A program made the position numbers and the translations under genes. Source: Clostridium nigeriense (GTDB lineage: Bacteria > Bacillota > Clostridia > Clostridiales > Clostridiaceae). Taken from it: a stretch of DNA of 64,000 nt. This document shows, one piece after another, positions 1 through 9,980 of this stretch. The stretch is from NCBI RefSeq assembly GCF_900086595.1, contig NZ_LT575472.1, positions 2,429,685-2,493,684 on the forward strand. The letters are read 5' to 3'. The notes beneath the pieces are model-generated. The model saw only the letters and a list, made by a program, of their open reading frames with translations, did no database searches and was not told the origin of the DNA. The first letter of the stretch is position 1, and each line of letters opens with the position of its first letter.

Positions 1-947
1 TTAAAATCTTCTTCAGTTTCTCCAGGAAAGCCTACTATTAAAGAGGTTCTTAATGTTATTCCTGGAATTCTACTTCTAAGTTTTTTTATTATTGCAGTAA
101 TAGTTTCCTTATTAGTTCTTCTTGCCATTTTTCTTAAAATATTATTGCTTATATGTTGTATAGGTAAATCTAAATATTTAACTACTTTATTATTTGTAGC
201 TATTTCTTCAATTAATTCATCTGTAATTTCTTCTGGATAACAATATAGAAGCCTTATCCATTGAATCCCTTCAACCTCTGATATTTCATTTACTAGTTCA
301 TGCAATTTATTTTCTTTATATATATCCATTCCATAATAGGTTAAATCCTGTGCTATTAATATTACTTCTTTGACACCATTTTCTGAAAGTAATTTTACTT
401 CATCTAATATAGCCTCTTTTGCTCTACTTCTAAATTTACCTCTTATTTTAGGAATTATACAATATGTGCAATAATTATCACAACCTTCTGCTATTCTAAC
501 ATAAGCAGTATGTTTATCTGTAGTTAATAATCTTATTCCTTCATTTATATTTTCATCACTATAATTTGCCGCAAATAATTTTCTTTCACCTTTAATAAAA
601 TCTAGTATTAACTTATGAATCTTCATATAATCATTTACGCCCATAAGTATATCTATTTCAGGCATAAGTTCTAAAAGTTCTTCACCATATCTTTGAGTTA
701 AACACCCTGTAGCAATAAGCATTTTACATTTGTATTTCTTCTTATATTCTGCCATTTCTAAAATAGTATCTATAGATTCTTGCTTTGCACTTTCTATAAA
801 CCCACAGGTATTTACAATTATTATTTCTGCTTCCTTGGGGTCATTAGTTATTTCATAAAATTTATTTATAGTTCCTAAAATAAGCTCAGAATCAACTCTA
901 TTTTTATCACAACCTAAGCTTACCATACCTACTTTATACTTTTCCAA
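1..947 (-). CDS. rimO: Ribosomal protein S12 methylthiotransferase RimO (3' end cut by window)
   Basis: Radical SAM enzyme that methylthiolates a conserved aspartate of ribosomal protein S12. I translated it from a TTG start (945-947) placed after the SD AGGAGG at about 958-963; the frame stays open to the window edge, giving 315 residues. The N-terminal UPF0004 cysteines are in SLGCDKN, NTCGF and TGCL, and the radical SAM cluster is [10 protein letters not shown] (C-x3-C-x2-C). The C-terminal part of the radical SAM fold and the TRAM domain lie outside. RimO rather than MiaB is favoured by the SLGCDKN start. It follows ftsK, as is common in Clostridium. Confidence 0.93.
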   Translation of the reverse strand, partial: MEKYKVGMVSLGCDKNRVDSELILGTINKFYEITNDPKEAEIIIVNTCGFIESAKQESIDTILEMAEYKKKYKCKMLIATGCLTQRYGEELLELMPEIDILMGVNDYMKIHKLILDFIKGERKLFAANYSDENINEGIRLLTTDKHTAYVRIAEGCDNYCTYCIIPKIRGKFRSRAKEAILDEVKLLSENGVKEVILIAQDLTYYGMDIYKENKLHELVNEISEVEGIQWIRLLYCYPEEITDELIEEIATNNKVVKYLDLPIQHISNNILRKMARRTNKETITAIIKKLRSRIPGITLRTSLIVGFPGETEEDF

Positions 948-1031
948 AGTTTTTTTCCTCCTATGTATTAGATTATACTAATTTAGCCTAAATCCTATTT
1001 TAATGTAGAAAAATAAGTTTTACAAGTTTTT

Positions 1032-3422
1032 TTAATCATCTATATTCATTTCTTCTTTACTAACTAAAACCTGTCTTGGTCTACTTCCATCTTTTTCAGA
1101 TATTATTCCCATTTCTTCAAGCTCATCCATTATTCTAGACGCTCTATTAAATCCGATTCTAAGCTTTCTTTGTAAGAAAGATGTAGAAGCTTGATTGTAT
1201 TCAACCACAACTTTAATTGCTTCATTAATTAATTCATCACTATCATTATTCTCAGGACTTTTTCCAGTATCTCTGCTTTCATTTTCAATATGTTCAATTA
1301 TTGATTCTTCATAATCTAGTACTTCATCTTCACTCTTTATAAAGTTTACAACCTTTTCTACTTCCTCTTCAGATATAAATGCCCCTTGAACTCTAATTGG
1401 TTTATTTTCTCCTATAGGACAATAAAGCATATCTCCTCTACCTAATAATTTCTCTGCACCTGTTTGATCTAATATAGTTCTTGAATCTATCCCTGATGAA
1501 ACTGCAAAAGAAATTCTAGAAGGAATATTAGCTTTTATCACCCCTGTAATTACATCTACCGAAGGTCTTTGAGTAGCTATTATAAGATGCATTCCAGCAG
1601 CTCTAGCCATTTGGGCTAATCTACAGATATAATCCTCTACATCATTAGGGCATGCCATCATCAAGTCAGCAAGCTCATCTACAATAATAACTGTATATGG
1701 TAATTTTTCTTCTATTATCCCTTTATCAAATAATGCATTATAGCTTTCAATATTTCTTACTGAAGCATCTGCAAATAGTTTATACCTTTTATTCATTTCA
1801 TTAACTGCCCAATTTAGTGCTGCTGCAGCTTTCTTAGGGTCTGTTACAACTGGTATTAAAAGATGTGGTATTCCATTGTAAACACTAAGTTCTACTACCT
1901 TTGGGTCTACCATTAAAAGTTTAACTTCTTTAGGACTATATTTATATAATAAGCTAACTATAAGAGTATTTATGCAAACAGATTTCCCTGAACCAGTAGC
2001 CCCTGCAATTAACATGTGTGGCATAGTAGATAAATCTCCAACTACACATTTTCCTGCTATGTCTTTTCCTAATGCAAAAGCTAATTTTTTATTAGTAGTT
2101 TCAAACTCCTTTGAGTCTAATACTTCTCTCAAAAACACTGCTGTTTGTTTACTATTTGGAACCTCAATTCCTATAGCTGCCTTTCCAGGAATAGGAGCTT
2201 CCATTCTAACACCACTTGCGGCAAGTCCTAATGCTATATCATCTTGCAGATTAACAATCTTTGAAACCTTAACTCCTGGACTTGGTTGAATTTCAAATCT
2301 AGTTACAGATGGTCCCTTTGTAACTTGTATCACTTTAGCATCAACGCCAAAATCATTAAGGATCCCTTCCAGCTTACCAGCATTTTCAATAAGTTCTTTT
2401 TTATCCTCACTTTTAAGTTTCATTTTACTATTTATATTTAATAGTTCCACCGAAGGATGTATATATTCCTTTTCTTCCTTCTTCTCCTCATATAAACTTT
2501 CTTCTATTTCCTTGCTAACAACTTCTTTAACTGAATTGTCTAACTTTTCCTTCTTTTTACTTTTTTCTTCATAAGTGCTTACTTTACTAAAGTCTTGTTT
2601 ATCTTCATCAAAAACTTCAATATTAAAAGGATTAGAATCTGTTATAATCTTACTTTCATCTATTGATGCTTCTAAAATACTATCTTCTAATGAAGAATTT
2701 TTCATAAAATCTAAAATCTTTATCTTATTATTTATTCCATTTATAAATTCTTCTCTTTCTTTTTCTTCAATTTTCGGAACTACTTCTATCATAGGAGCAT
2801 CTTCCTCTTTGCTATTCTTTTTTATTTCCTTCTCTTTTACTTTAGAATTTTCTCTATTTAATTTTCCTTTAAACATTATTACTACATCATATAGTGTTAT
2901 ATCAGAAGTAAGAGTGATACCTATTGATATTAAAGCTAAATATAGAATATATGATCCTATAAATCCTATTAATTTACTTAAAGGGTAAGTTATTAAATGA
3001 CCTAAAAGTCCACCATGAATTCCATCTACTTCAACTATTTGTTTCCACGTTTCTGAAAAACCTTCTTTAATTTCTAGAACATTAATACTTGCAGTTGCAC
3101 AACCTAAGGTAATTGAAATTAAGATTATTGTTATTCCAAAAACCCTCCTAGTTATTTTTATATTTCCTTTTGATGCTATAATATAATAACCAAAATAAAT
3201 TAAGTATAATGGTAGAATAAAAGAAGATGTACCTATCATCTTATAAATTACTTCTTTAGATATAGTTGATAGGGCTCCTGCCCAAGTTGTATAAATAGCT
3301 ATGCCTAGCAATACACCTAAAGCTATATAAATTACACCTTTAATATCTCCGTTTTCTTTTTTATTATTTTTCTTACTTGTGTCTTTTTTATTGCTAGTCT
3401 TTTTTACCTTACTCTTAGACAC
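1032..3422 (-). CDS. ftsK: DNA translocase FtsK/SpoIIIE family
   Basis: Membrane-anchored DNA pump that clears chromosomal DNA from the division or sporulation septum. Four hydrophobic segments lie within about residues 20-170, followed by a charged Glu/Lys-rich linker and the RecA-like motor with Walker A GATGSGKSV near residue 465 and Walker B IIVDELADLMM. The last 65 residues form the gamma winged-helix domain that reads oriented DNA motifs. I chose the GTG at 3420-3422 (796 aa) because GAGGTGA lies 5 bases upstream; the in-frame ATG 24 bases earlier has no SD. Whether it is the vegetative or the sporulation paralogue cannot be told from sequence alone. Confidence 0.95.
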   Translation of the reverse strand: MSKSKVKKTSNKKDTSKKNNKKENGDIKGVIYIALGVLLGIAIYTTWAGALSTISKEVIYKMIGTSSFILPLYLIYFGYYIIASKGNIKITRRVFGITIILISITLGCATASINVLEIKEGFSETWKQIVEVDGIHGGLLGHLITYPLSKLIGFIGSYILYLALISIGITLTSDITLYDVVIMFKGKLNRENSKVKEKEIKKNSKEEDAPMIEVVPKIEEKEREEFINGINNKIKILDFMKNSSLEDSILEASIDESKIITDSNPFNIEVFDEDKQDFSKVSTYEEKSKKKEKLDNSVKEVVSKEIEESLYEEKKEEKEYIHPSVELLNINSKMKLKSEDKKELIENAGKLEGILNDFGVDAKVIQVTKGPSVTRFEIQPSPGVKVSKIVNLQDDIALGLAASGVRMEAPIPGKAAIGIEVPNSKQTAVFLREVLDSKEFETTNKKLAFALGKDIAGKCVVGDLSTMPHMLIAGATGSGKSVCINTLIVSLLYKYSPKEVKLLMVDPKVVELSVYNGIPHLLIPVVTDPKKAAAALNWAVNEMNKRYKLFADASVRNIESYNALFDKGIIEEKLPYTVIIVDELADLMMACPNDVEDYICRLAQMARAAGMHLIIATQRPSVDVITGVIKANIPSRISFAVSSGIDSRTILDQTGAEKLLGRGDMLYCPIGENKPIRVQGAFISEEEVEKVVNFIKSEDEVLDYEESIIEHIENESRDTGKSPENNDSDELINEAIKVVVEYNQASTSFLQRKLRIGFNRASRIMDELEEMGIISEKDGSRPRQVLVSKEEMNIDD

Positions 3423-3476
3423 AGAATCACCTCGCCATTTTCCCATTTATTGTAAACTATTTCTTTACATAATATT

Positions 3477-3504
3477 ATTATAAACTTTAATAAAAAAAAA
3501 GCAA
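3477..3504 (-). promoter_or_regulatory. Candidate sigma-A promoter for ftsK
   Basis: -35 TTGCTT (3499-3504) and -10 TATAAT (3477-3482) with a 16-base spacer. The -35 box sits inside the 3' arm and T-run of the tepA terminator. Transcription would start near 3470, about 50 bases before the GTG start of ftsK. Confidence 0.5.
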
Positions 3505-3534
3505 TTTAAATAAAAGTCTATTACTTAAATTGCT
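3492..3534 (-). terminator. Rho-independent terminator after tepA
   Basis: Stem AGCAATTTAA paired with TTAAATTGCT, followed on the minus strand by nine T. It separates tepA from ftsK. Confidence 0.85.
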
Positions 3535-3575
3535 TCACTATTAATCATATTATTAAATGTTATTTTCATAAGTTA

Positions 3576-4304
3576 TTATAATTCCTTATTATTTTCTTTT
3601 TCCTTTATTAAATCCTTTAATTTACATATTGCATCCTTTATTCCACCTTCTTCGTCTATAAGGCCGCATTCAACTGCTTGTTTTCCAATTAAAATAGTTC
3701 CCATATCATTTAAAAGTTCATCAGATTTTAACATCATTTTCTTAAGTTCTTCTTTTTTTATTTTAGAAGTCCTAACAATAAAATTGTCTATTCTTTCTTG
3801 CATCTTTTGAAAATAATTAAAGGTTTGAGCTACCCCTATTACGAAACCATTCATTCTAATTGGATGTACTATCATAGTTGCTGAAGGAGTTATAAAAGAA
3901 TAGCTTGATGATGTTGCAAGAGGTACTCCTATGGAATGCCCACCTCCAATAACTATGGAAACTGTTGGCTTAGATAAAGAGTTAATCATTTCAGCTATAG
4001 CTAGACCTGCCTCTACATCTCCTCCAACGGTGTTTAGAATTATTAGTACTCCTTTAACTTTATCACTTCTTTCCATTGATATTAGCTGAGGAATCACATG
4101 CTCATACTTTGTTGATTTGCTTTGAGCTGGTAATACTTGATGTCCCTCTATTTGGCCAATTATAGGTAAAATTTGAATACTGTCATCTTGAGATGTTCCA
4201 TTTGACGTTCCAAACTCTATAATTTCTTCTCTTTTTTCTTTTTCCTCTCTTAACTTTTCATCTTCTTTATTTTCACTATTTAATTTACTGTATATTTCTT
4301 GCAT
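3576..4304 (-). CDS. tepA: ClpP-like serine peptidase TepA (translocation-enhancing protein)
   Basis: 242-residue cytoplasmic protein of the ClpP/crotonase fold. The nucleophile is probably the serine in [11 protein letters not shown] and the base the histidine in [10 protein letters not shown]. The first 45 residues are charged and probably disordered. In Bacillus subtilis TepA has been linked to protein secretion and spore germination protein turnover. Its position between an aspartokinase and ftsK matches the dapG-tepA-sftA order of Bacillus, which supports TepA over true ClpP. The ATG has a good SD (AGGAGG), but that SD lies inside a long hairpin (see 4309-4347), so translation may be controlled. 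Confidence 0.88.
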   Translation of the reverse strand: MQEIYSKLNSENKEDEKLREEKEKREEIIEFGTSNGTSQDDSIQILPIIGQIEGHQVLPAQSKSTKYEHVIPQLISMERSDKVKGVLIILNTVGGDVEAGLAIAEMINSLSKPTVSIVIGGGHSIGVPLATSSSYSFITPSATMIVHPIRMNGFVIGVAQTFNYFQKMQERIDNFIVRTSKIKKEELKKMMLKSDELLNDMGTILIGKQAVECGLIDEEGGIKDAICKLKDLIKEKENNKEL

Positions 4305-4308
4305 AATA

Positions 4309-4347
4309 AAATCCTCCTATACATTACTATTTTGTACAAGAGGATTT
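4309..4347 (-). promoter_or_regulatory. Hairpin covering the tepA Shine-Dalgarno
   Basis: In the mRNA, AAAUCCUC (4340-4347) can pair with GAGGAUUU (4309-4316), which contains most of the tepA SD. The stem continues inward by a U-G pair and UGUAC/GUAUA for 14 pairs around an 11-base loop. It starts 3 bases after the stop codon of the upstream aspartokinase gene. The pairing is seen directly; the regulatory role is inferred. It could also terminate weakly, since TTTTATT follows. Confidence 0.55.
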
Positions 4348-4350
4348 ATT

Positions 4351-5553
4351 TTATTCACCCAAATTAAAAGCTTTATGAAGTAAATTCAAAGCAATATCTA
4401 CATATTCAGATTTTATTAAGCACCATATAGTCATGTTAGAGTCAGCAGTTTGAAGAATTTCTATAGAATTCTCACCTAGAGTATTAATTATTTTTGCCAT
4501 TATTCCTGGTACTCCTCTCATTCCAATGCCAACTATTGCAATGGTACTACAATCATCTGTAAATTTATAAACTAATTTATTTTTATTTAAAATTTCTTCA
4601 ACCTTTTTCTTTTTATTTGAATTTATAGTAAATATTTGTTCAGTAGGAAAAATATTTATCAAATCTAAACTAACATTATTCTTAGCCAAAATTTCTAATA
4701 AATATCTATAATTATTATTATTTTTATTATCATTGAGTTTTATAGTTACTTGAGTCCTATTGTTTAAGTGAGTTATTCCGGAAATTATTTTTCCCTTATT
4801 TGTATCTCCAAAATCATTAATTAAAGTTCCCTTGGAATTATTCATAGTGTTTTTTATTACTATAGGTATATTGGCTTTTCTAGCACAGTCAACAGCCCTT
4901 GGATGTATAACCTTTGCACCTTGATCTGCAAGCTGAAAAATTTCATTATAGCTTATAGTGTTAATCAAAGTTGCCTCTTTAACGATTCTTGGATCTGCTG
5001 TCATTATACCATCAACATCAGTATATATTTCTATCTCATCAGCCTTTAAAGCTTCACCTAATATACAAGCGGATGTATCACTTCCACCTCTTCCAAGAGT
5101 AGTTAAATACCCTTCTTCAGTAATGCCTTGAAATCCTGCAACTATTGGTATTTTTCCTAACTTTATTACTTTTATAATATTTTCTGGATTTGTGTACAGT
5201 AATTCTGCTTCTGAAAAACTATCATTTGTGATTATACCTGCTTGACCACCAGTTAGTGGAATTGATTCTATTCCTTCATTTATTAGCATATTACTAATTA
5301 CAACAGCACTAATAATTTCTCCACAACACATAAGCATATCTACAGCCTGTAGGTTATTTCTCTTAAAATTATCATCAACTAAAGACAATAATGTATCTGT
5401 TGCATAAGCCTCTCCTTTTCTTCCCATAGCTGAAACTACAATTACAGGAAAAAAGCCTTTTTGTAATGCTTCTTTAACTTTTGATACAACTTGTCCTCTT
5501 CTTTCTTTAGTGGAAACTGAGGTTCCACCAAATTTTTGTATAATTATTTTCAA
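4351..5553 (-). CDS. dapG: Aspartate kinase
   Basis: Phosphorylates aspartate, the first step towards diaminopimelate, lysine, threonine and methionine. 400 residues: amino-acid kinase domain with FGGTSVS near the N-terminus and GRGGSDTSA in the substrate site, then two C-terminal ACT domains (from about residue 270) that normally bind the feedback inhibitor. It is monofunctional, with no homoserine dehydrogenase domain. The start is TTG with GGAGG 7 bases upstream. The ylmC/M16/pnp neighbourhood matches Bacillus dapG, so I use that symbol; inhibitor specificity cannot be read from sequence. The Bacillus neighbours spoVFA, spoVFB, asd and dapA are missing here. Confidence 0.92.
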   Translation of the reverse strand: MKIIIQKFGGTSVSTKERRGQVVSKVKEALQKGFFPVIVVSAMGRKGEAYATDTLLSLVDDNFKRNNLQAVDMLMCCGEIISAVVISNMLINEGIESIPLTGGQAGIITNDSFSEAELLYTNPENIIKVIKLGKIPIVAGFQGITEEGYLTTLGRGGSDTSACILGEALKADEIEIYTDVDGIMTADPRIVKEATLINTISYNEIFQLADQGAKVIHPRAVDCARKANIPIVIKNTMNNSKGTLINDFGDTNKGKIISGITHLNNRTQVTIKLNDNKNNNNYRYLLEILAKNNVSLDLINIFPTEQIFTINSNKKKKVEEILNKNKLVYKFTDDCSTIAIVGIGMRGVPGIMAKIINTLGENSIEILQTADSNMTIWCLIKSEYVDIALNLLHKAFNLGE

Positions 5554-5571
5554 GCAATAACCTCCCTAAGT

Positions 5572-5898
5572 TTACGCTCTTGCTCTCTTTATCTTATCCT
5601 TATCAGCTGAAACTACAATTACATTTGCACCAATTTTAGTAATATAGTTCCATGGGATTTCAACGTATTCCCTACCGCCGAACAATCCTAGTTTACTTCC
5701 AGCAACAGCAGCAACTATAAATTGTAAATTACCATCTTCATCAATAATAAAATCTAAAGCTTGTTGAGTATCATATTTTTCCGCTTCTTCAGTATTGAAA
5801 ATTTCATATCTCTCTAAATCACTAAGTAGCCTATATCTTGACTCTCTTTTATCATCTTCCTCATAATACTTTTCACTTCTTCTATCATTTTTAAACAT
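5572..5898 (-). CDS. YlmC/YmxH family PRC-barrel sporulation protein
   Basis: 108-residue protein whose C-terminal half (from about residue 40) resembles the PRC-barrel of YlmC/YmxH; the segment ending GGREYVEIPWNYITKIG is characteristic. Proteins of this family are annotated as sporulation-associated in Firmicutes, without a known biochemical activity. The N-terminal 35 residues are highly charged. I start at the ATG at 5896-5898, 6 bases after GGAGGTG; the upstream in-frame ATG at 5913 has no SD. It lies between the M16 peptidase and the aspartokinase, as ymxH does in Bacillus. Confidence 0.8.
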   Translation of the reverse strand: MFKNDRRSEKYYEEDDKRESRYRLLSDLERYEIFNTEEAEKYDTQQALDFIIDEDGNLQFIVAAVAGSKLGLFGGREYVEIPWNYITKIGANVIVVSADKDKIKRARA

Positions 5899-5964
5899 AA
5901 GATACACCTCCATATCATCTTATGTAAATCTTATGATAGAAAATTTAATTTTATTACTACTAAT

Positions 5965-7272
5965 TTATACCCTTGAAAATCCTTCTATATTGGAGTTATC
6001 GTAAGCTTTAATATTAGGCTCTATAATATGATTTAGTTTTTCATAATCTATATCTTGACCTACATATGCTGAGCTTATTATACCTGGTTTAAAGCATGTA
6101 CCTAATACATAATTTATGTCATCACCATTTATATTGTTAATTTTATTTATTACTTCTTCTTGAGTTTTAATTTTATTTTGTAATAGCATATTTTTAGCAT
6201 TAGAAAACATTCTTGATGATGTACTTTCAAGACCTAATATATAGTTAGCCTTTATCTTTTCTTTATTTATTTCAAGAAGTTCTTTTGAAATTCCATTCTC
6301 AGCAAATTTCTTAAGTTCTTTATTAATAACACTTAAAGCTTTTTCTGCATATTGCTTACTTACTCCTGTATATATATTATTTATTCCAACACCTAAATAT
6401 GGTTGACCATAAGAGTATATAGTGTAGCATAGTCCTAGTTCTTCCCTTACTTTTTGAAATAATATTGATGAGGCTCCGCCCCCAAAAATATTATTAAGTA
6501 AAACTAATGAATAAGCTTTTTCATGAGCATAAGGAAGTCCTTTTAAAGCTAAATTTATGTGAAGTTGTTCAATTTGCTTATTTGTATATTTGCTATCCAT
6601 TAATAAAATAGGACTCTCATATTTAGGAGAATAATCCTTATCTACTTCCCAATCCCCAAAATTTTCTTCAAGAATTTTCATTAATTCTTTTTCATCAAAT
6701 TTACCGCATATAGAAACTACTGAATTAAGTGGATTATAATGAGATCTAACAAAATTCTTTATTTTTTTGCTATCAAAAGATTTTATATTTTCTATTGTTC
6801 CTAATATAGGATAGGATAATGGATTATTACCAAAAATAGCTTGAGCTTGATTATTATCTAAAACATCTTCAGGAGAATCTTCACTCATATTAATTTCTTC
6901 AATTACAACCCCCTGTTCTTTTAATATTTCTTCATCATCAAATTTAGAGTTTATAATCATATCTGCTAATATTTCTATGGACAAGTCTAGATGTGTACTT
7001 AAGTTTTTTATATAGTAACAAGTAGCTTCTTTACTTGTATAGGCGTTTATTTGTCCACCTACATTTTCTATTTCTTGAACTATGTCTTTTGAAGTTCTTT
7101 TTTCTGTCCCTTTAAAAAACATGTGTTCAATAAAATGAGAAATACCATTTAAGCTTAAATCTTCATTTCTAGAACCATTTTGAACCATTACTCCTACACT
7201 TATGGAGTTTACATGCTCAATATATTCAGTAACTACTCTTAAACCATTTTTTAATTTATAAAAATTATACAT
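5965..7272 (-). CDS. M16 family zinc peptidase (MlpA/YmxG-like)
   Basis: 435-residue peptidase of the pitrilysin/mitochondrial processing peptidase family. The inverted zinc motif is HFIEH (His46, Glu49, His50), with a downstream Glu-rich segment EINMSEDSPED consistent with the third ligand region. The C-terminal half is the inactive M16 repeat. No signal peptide is visible, so it is probably cytoplasmic. In Bacillus the equivalent MlpA follows pnp, as here. SD AGGAGG lies 4 bases before the ATG. Substrates are unknown. Confidence 0.88.
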   Translation of the reverse strand: MYNFYKLKNGLRVVTEYIEHVNSISVGVMVQNGSRNEDLSLNGISHFIEHMFFKGTEKRTSKDIVQEIENVGGQINAYTSKEATCYYIKNLSTHLDLSIEILADMIINSKFDDEEILKEQGVVIEEINMSEDSPEDVLDNNQAQAIFGNNPLSYPILGTIENIKSFDSKKIKNFVRSHYNPLNSVVSICGKFDEKELMKILEENFGDWEVDKDYSPKYESPILLMDSKYTNKQIEQLHINLALKGLPYAHEKAYSLVLLNNIFGGGASSILFQKVREELGLCYTIYSYGQPYLGVGINNIYTGVSKQYAEKALSVINKELKKFAENGISKELLEINKEKIKANYILGLESTSSRMFSNAKNMLLQNKIKTQEEVINKINNINGDDINYVLGTCFKPGIISSAYVGQDIDYEKLNHIIEPNIKAYDNSNIEGFSRV

Positions 7273-7362
7273 ACGCCCTCCTTTATTATCTTGTTATATA
7301 TTAATATTATTCTATTTTATCTTATACTTATGTAGTAATAATAAAAATTTTATAATATAAAG

Positions 7363-7386
7363 AAAAAAGGCAATAAATTGCCCTTT
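7363..7386 (-). terminator. Rho-independent terminator after pnp
   Basis: AAAGGGCAA / TTGCCTTT stem with a TTTA loop, then a run of T on the minus strand. It starts about 12 bases after the pnp stop. Confidence 0.85.
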
Positions 7387-7397
7387 ACTATGATTTT

Positions 7398-9506
7398 TTA
7401 TTCAGTTTTCTCTTCTTCTGAACTATCTATTAAAGCATCTTTTCTAGAAAGATTTATTCTTCCTTGATTATCTATTTCAGTTACCTTAACTAATATTTCG
7501 TCTCCAACTGAAACAACATCTTCTACCTTGTTAACTCTTGCCTTATCTAATTTTGAAATATGACATAAGCCTTCTTTGTTAGGAAGAATTTCAACGAATG
7601 CTCCAAAAGTAGCTATTTTAGTTACTTTTCCTAAGTAAACTTCTCCAGCCTTAACTTCTTTAGTTAAACCTTCAATAATAGAAATGGCTTTCTTAACACC
7701 TTCATGATCTGGTGAAGATACAAATACTGTACCATCTTCTTTTATATCTATTTTAACTCCTGTTTCTTCTATAATCTTATTGATTACTTTACCACCAGCA
7801 CCTATTATATCTCTAATTTTTTCTGTATCTACAGTAATAATAGAAGTTTTAGGTGCATATTCTGAAACTTCTTTTCTAGCTTCTGGAATACATTCTGTGA
7901 TTTTATCTAAAATTTCTAGTCTAGCTTTTCTTGCTCCTGTTATAGCATCTTCTATAACCTTAAAGCTTAAACCTTTAATTTTTGTATCTACTTGAATAGA
8001 AGTTATTCCTTCTACAGTACCTGCAACCTTAAAGTCCATATCAGCAAAGAAATCCTCGATACCTTGAATATCTGTTAAAACTTCCTCTCTTGAAAGGTCT
8101 TCTGAAGTTATAAGTCCCATAGCTATACCCGCTGCTGGTCTTTTTAAAGGCACACCAGCATCTAATAATGCTAAAGTACTTCCACATACAGATGCTTGAG
8201 AAGTTGATCCATTAGAACTTAATACTTCTGAAACTAATCTAATAGTATATGGGAATTCTTCTTCTGAAGGTATTAATGGCTCTAAAGCTCTTTCAGCTAA
8301 AGCACCATGACCAATTTCTCTTCTTCCTGGACCTCTTAATGGCTTAACTTCCCCAACTGAATATCCTGGGAAATTATAATGGTGCATATATCTCTTTGAT
8401 TCTGCTTCACCTATACCATCTATAATTTGGATATCTCCAACTGCGCCTAAAGTAGCGACAGTCATAACTTGAGTTAATCCTCTTGTAAATAATCCAGTTC
8501 CATGAGTTCTTGGTAATATTCCTACCTCACAAGATATTGGTCTAACTTGATCAAATGCTCTTTCATCTGGTCTTCTATGATGATTTAAAAGCATATCTCT
8601 TACAACTTCTTTTTGTAGGTTATACATTATTTCTTTTATATCACCTATATTATCTGGATATTTTTCTTCAAATTCTGCATAAACTTTTTCATTAATTTCG
8701 TCAATAGCAGCGTTTCTTTCATCTTTATCTGTTATCCACATAGCTTTCTTTATCATATCGCTAGCAAATTCTCTTATTTCGCCTTCTAATTCTTCGCTTG
8801 GTTTATATAGTTCAGGAACTATCTTTTCTTTTCCAAACTTCTTCATAGCTTCTTCTTGGAATTTAACTATATCTTGGCAACTATCAAAACCAAACTTAAT
8901 AGCATCAAGCATTACATCTTCTGGTATTTCGTTACCACCAGCTTCAATCATCATAACTCTTTCGCTAGTTGCACAAACAGTTAATTGAAGAATGCTTTCT
9001 TCTCTTTCTTTAGATGTTGGATTTAAAATGAATTTCCCGTCGATTAGGCCTACTTGCACAGCTGCAACAGGTGTCGTAAAAGGAATGCTAGATAAGCATA
9101 ATGATAATGACGCTGCATTGATAGCTAGAATTTCTGGTAAATTATCTTTTTCAACTGATACTACTGTACAAACTACTTGCACATCGTTTCTATATCCCTT
9201 TGGAAACAAAGGTCTTAAAGGTCTATCTACTGCTCTTCCAAATAAAATAGCATTTTCTGAAGGTCTTCCTTCTCTTTTTATAAATCCTCCTGGGATTTTT
9301 CCTACTGAGTATAATCTTTCTTCATATTCAACACTTAGGGGGAAGAAATCTATACCCTCTCTTGGTTTTTCTGAAGCATTAACATTAGTTAAAATTACTG
9401 TGTCTCCATAGCTAATAAAAGCAGCTATATTTGATAACATTCCAATCTTACCAAATTCTAACTTAAACTCTCTTCCAGCTATAGTTGTTTTCATTACATT
9501 GTTCAT
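7398..9506 (-). CDS. pnp: Polyribonucleotide nucleotidyltransferase (PNPase)
   Basis: Phosphorolytic 3'-5' exoribonuclease of the RNA degradosome. 702 residues with two RNase PH domains separated by a helical linker, a KH domain near residue 555 ([17 protein letters not shown]) and a C-terminal S1 domain ([15 protein letters not shown]). [16 protein letters not shown] lies in the second catalytic domain. I start at the ATG at 9504-9506, which follows GGGAGG by 7 bases; an upstream TTG in the same frame would put the SD inside the gene. rpsO is immediately upstream, the arrangement seen in many bacteria. Confidence 0.97.
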   Translation of the reverse strand: MNNVMKTTIAGREFKLEFGKIGMLSNIAAFISYGDTVILTNVNASEKPREGIDFFPLSVEYEERLYSVGKIPGGFIKREGRPSENAILFGRAVDRPLRPLFPKGYRNDVQVVCTVVSVEKDNLPEILAINAASLSLCLSSIPFTTPVAAVQVGLIDGKFILNPTSKEREESILQLTVCATSERVMMIEAGGNEIPEDVMLDAIKFGFDSCQDIVKFQEEAMKKFGKEKIVPELYKPSEELEGEIREFASDMIKKAMWITDKDERNAAIDEINEKVYAEFEEKYPDNIGDIKEIMYNLQKEVVRDMLLNHHRRPDERAFDQVRPISCEVGILPRTHGTGLFTRGLTQVMTVATLGAVGDIQIIDGIGEAESKRYMHHYNFPGYSVGEVKPLRGPGRREIGHGALAERALEPLIPSEEEFPYTIRLVSEVLSSNGSTSQASVCGSTLALLDAGVPLKRPAAGIAMGLITSEDLSREEVLTDIQGIEDFFADMDFKVAGTVEGITSIQVDTKIKGLSFKVIEDAITGARKARLEILDKITECIPEARKEVSEYAPKTSIITVDTEKIRDIIGAGGKVINKIIEETGVKIDIKEDGTVFVSSPDHEGVKKAISIIEGLTKEVKAGEVYLGKVTKIATFGAFVEILPNKEGLCHISKLDKARVNKVEDVVSVGDEILVKVTEIDNQGRINLSRKDALIDSSEEEKTE

Positions 9507-9551
9507 TTTGTAACCTCCCTTCAAGGCTTCTCACTTATCATTTAAAATTGT

Positions 9552-9582
9552 TAAAATAATAGAGCGGCTTAAAAACCGCTCT
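9552..9582 (-). terminator. Hairpin between rpsO and pnp
   Basis: AGAGCGG paired with CCGCTCT around an 8-base loop, starting 6 bases after the rpsO stop and followed by ATTATTTT. It is a weak terminator or a stability/processing hairpin; partial read-through would feed pnp. Confidence 0.7.
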
Positions 9583-9587
9583 AAGGA

Positions 9588-9851
9588 CTATCTTCTTAAG
9601 CCTAATTTTTTGATTATAGCTCTATATCTTTCGATATCTTGATCAGCTAAGTAGTTTAGAAGACCTCTTCTTCTACCAACCATCATTAAAAGACCTCTTC
9701 TTGAGTGGTGGTCTTTCTTGTGCATCTTTAAATGATCAGTTAAAGAATTAATTCTTTCTGTTAATAAAGCTATTTGCACTTCTGGTGAACCAGTATCTCC
9801 TTCGTGTCTTCCGTATTCTTTAATTATTTCTTGCTTTCTTATTGCGTCCAT
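9588..9851 (-). CDS. rpsO: 30S ribosomal protein S15
   Basis: Binds the central domain of 16S rRNA and organises the 30S platform. 87 residues from the ATG at 9849-9851, the standard S15 length; the frame is open for 19 codons upstream but GGAGGTG lies directly before this ATG. Signature [19 protein letters not shown] is intact. It has its own promoter (9935-9963) and a leader of about 75 bases that may bind S15, as is known for several unrelated S15 leaders in other bacteria. Confidence 0.97.
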   Translation of the reverse strand: MDAIRKQEIIKEYGRHEGDTGSPEVQIALLTERINSLTDHLKMHKKDHHSRRGLLMMVGRRRGLLNYLADQDIERYRAIIKKLGLRR

Positions 9852-9929
9852 TAATCGCACCTCCGTAAAATTATCCCCTATATCCATGATGTGAGCTAGC
9901 ACCCTCATATCTTAGAATTAGGTTCTTCC
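9852..9929 (-). promoter_or_regulatory. rpsO 5' leader, possible S15-responsive RNA
   Basis: The RNA between the predicted start near 9928 and the rpsO ATG includes AGAACCTAATTCT and ATGAGGGTGCTAGCTCACATCAT, both partly self-complementary. S15 autoregulation through structured leaders is established in other bacteria; I do not recognise a specific known family here, so the function is inferred. Confidence 0.35.
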
Positions 9930-9934
9930 TTGCT

Positions 9935-9963
9935 ATTATAACAAATCATATTATTATTGTAAA
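9935..9963 (-). promoter_or_regulatory. Sigma-A promoter for rpsO-pnp
   Basis: -35 TTTACA (9958-9963), 17-base spacer, -10 TATAAT (9935-9940), about 85 bases before the rpsO ATG. Confidence 0.75.
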
Positions 9964-9980
9964 TTATAAATTTATAATAA

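Noticed and set aside
948..1031. TATAAT between ftsK and rimO as a rimO promoter
   Set aside because: A good -10 is present but no acceptable -35 lies 16-18 bases upstream, and rimO probably follows ftsK in one transcript.
2575..2988. 137-codon plus-strand frame opposite ftsK
   Set aside because: Complement of the charged linker of ftsK; no SD and no recognisable domain.
8992..9411. 139-codon plus-strand frame opposite pnp
   Set aside because: Shadow of a highly conserved catalytic domain; no independent support.
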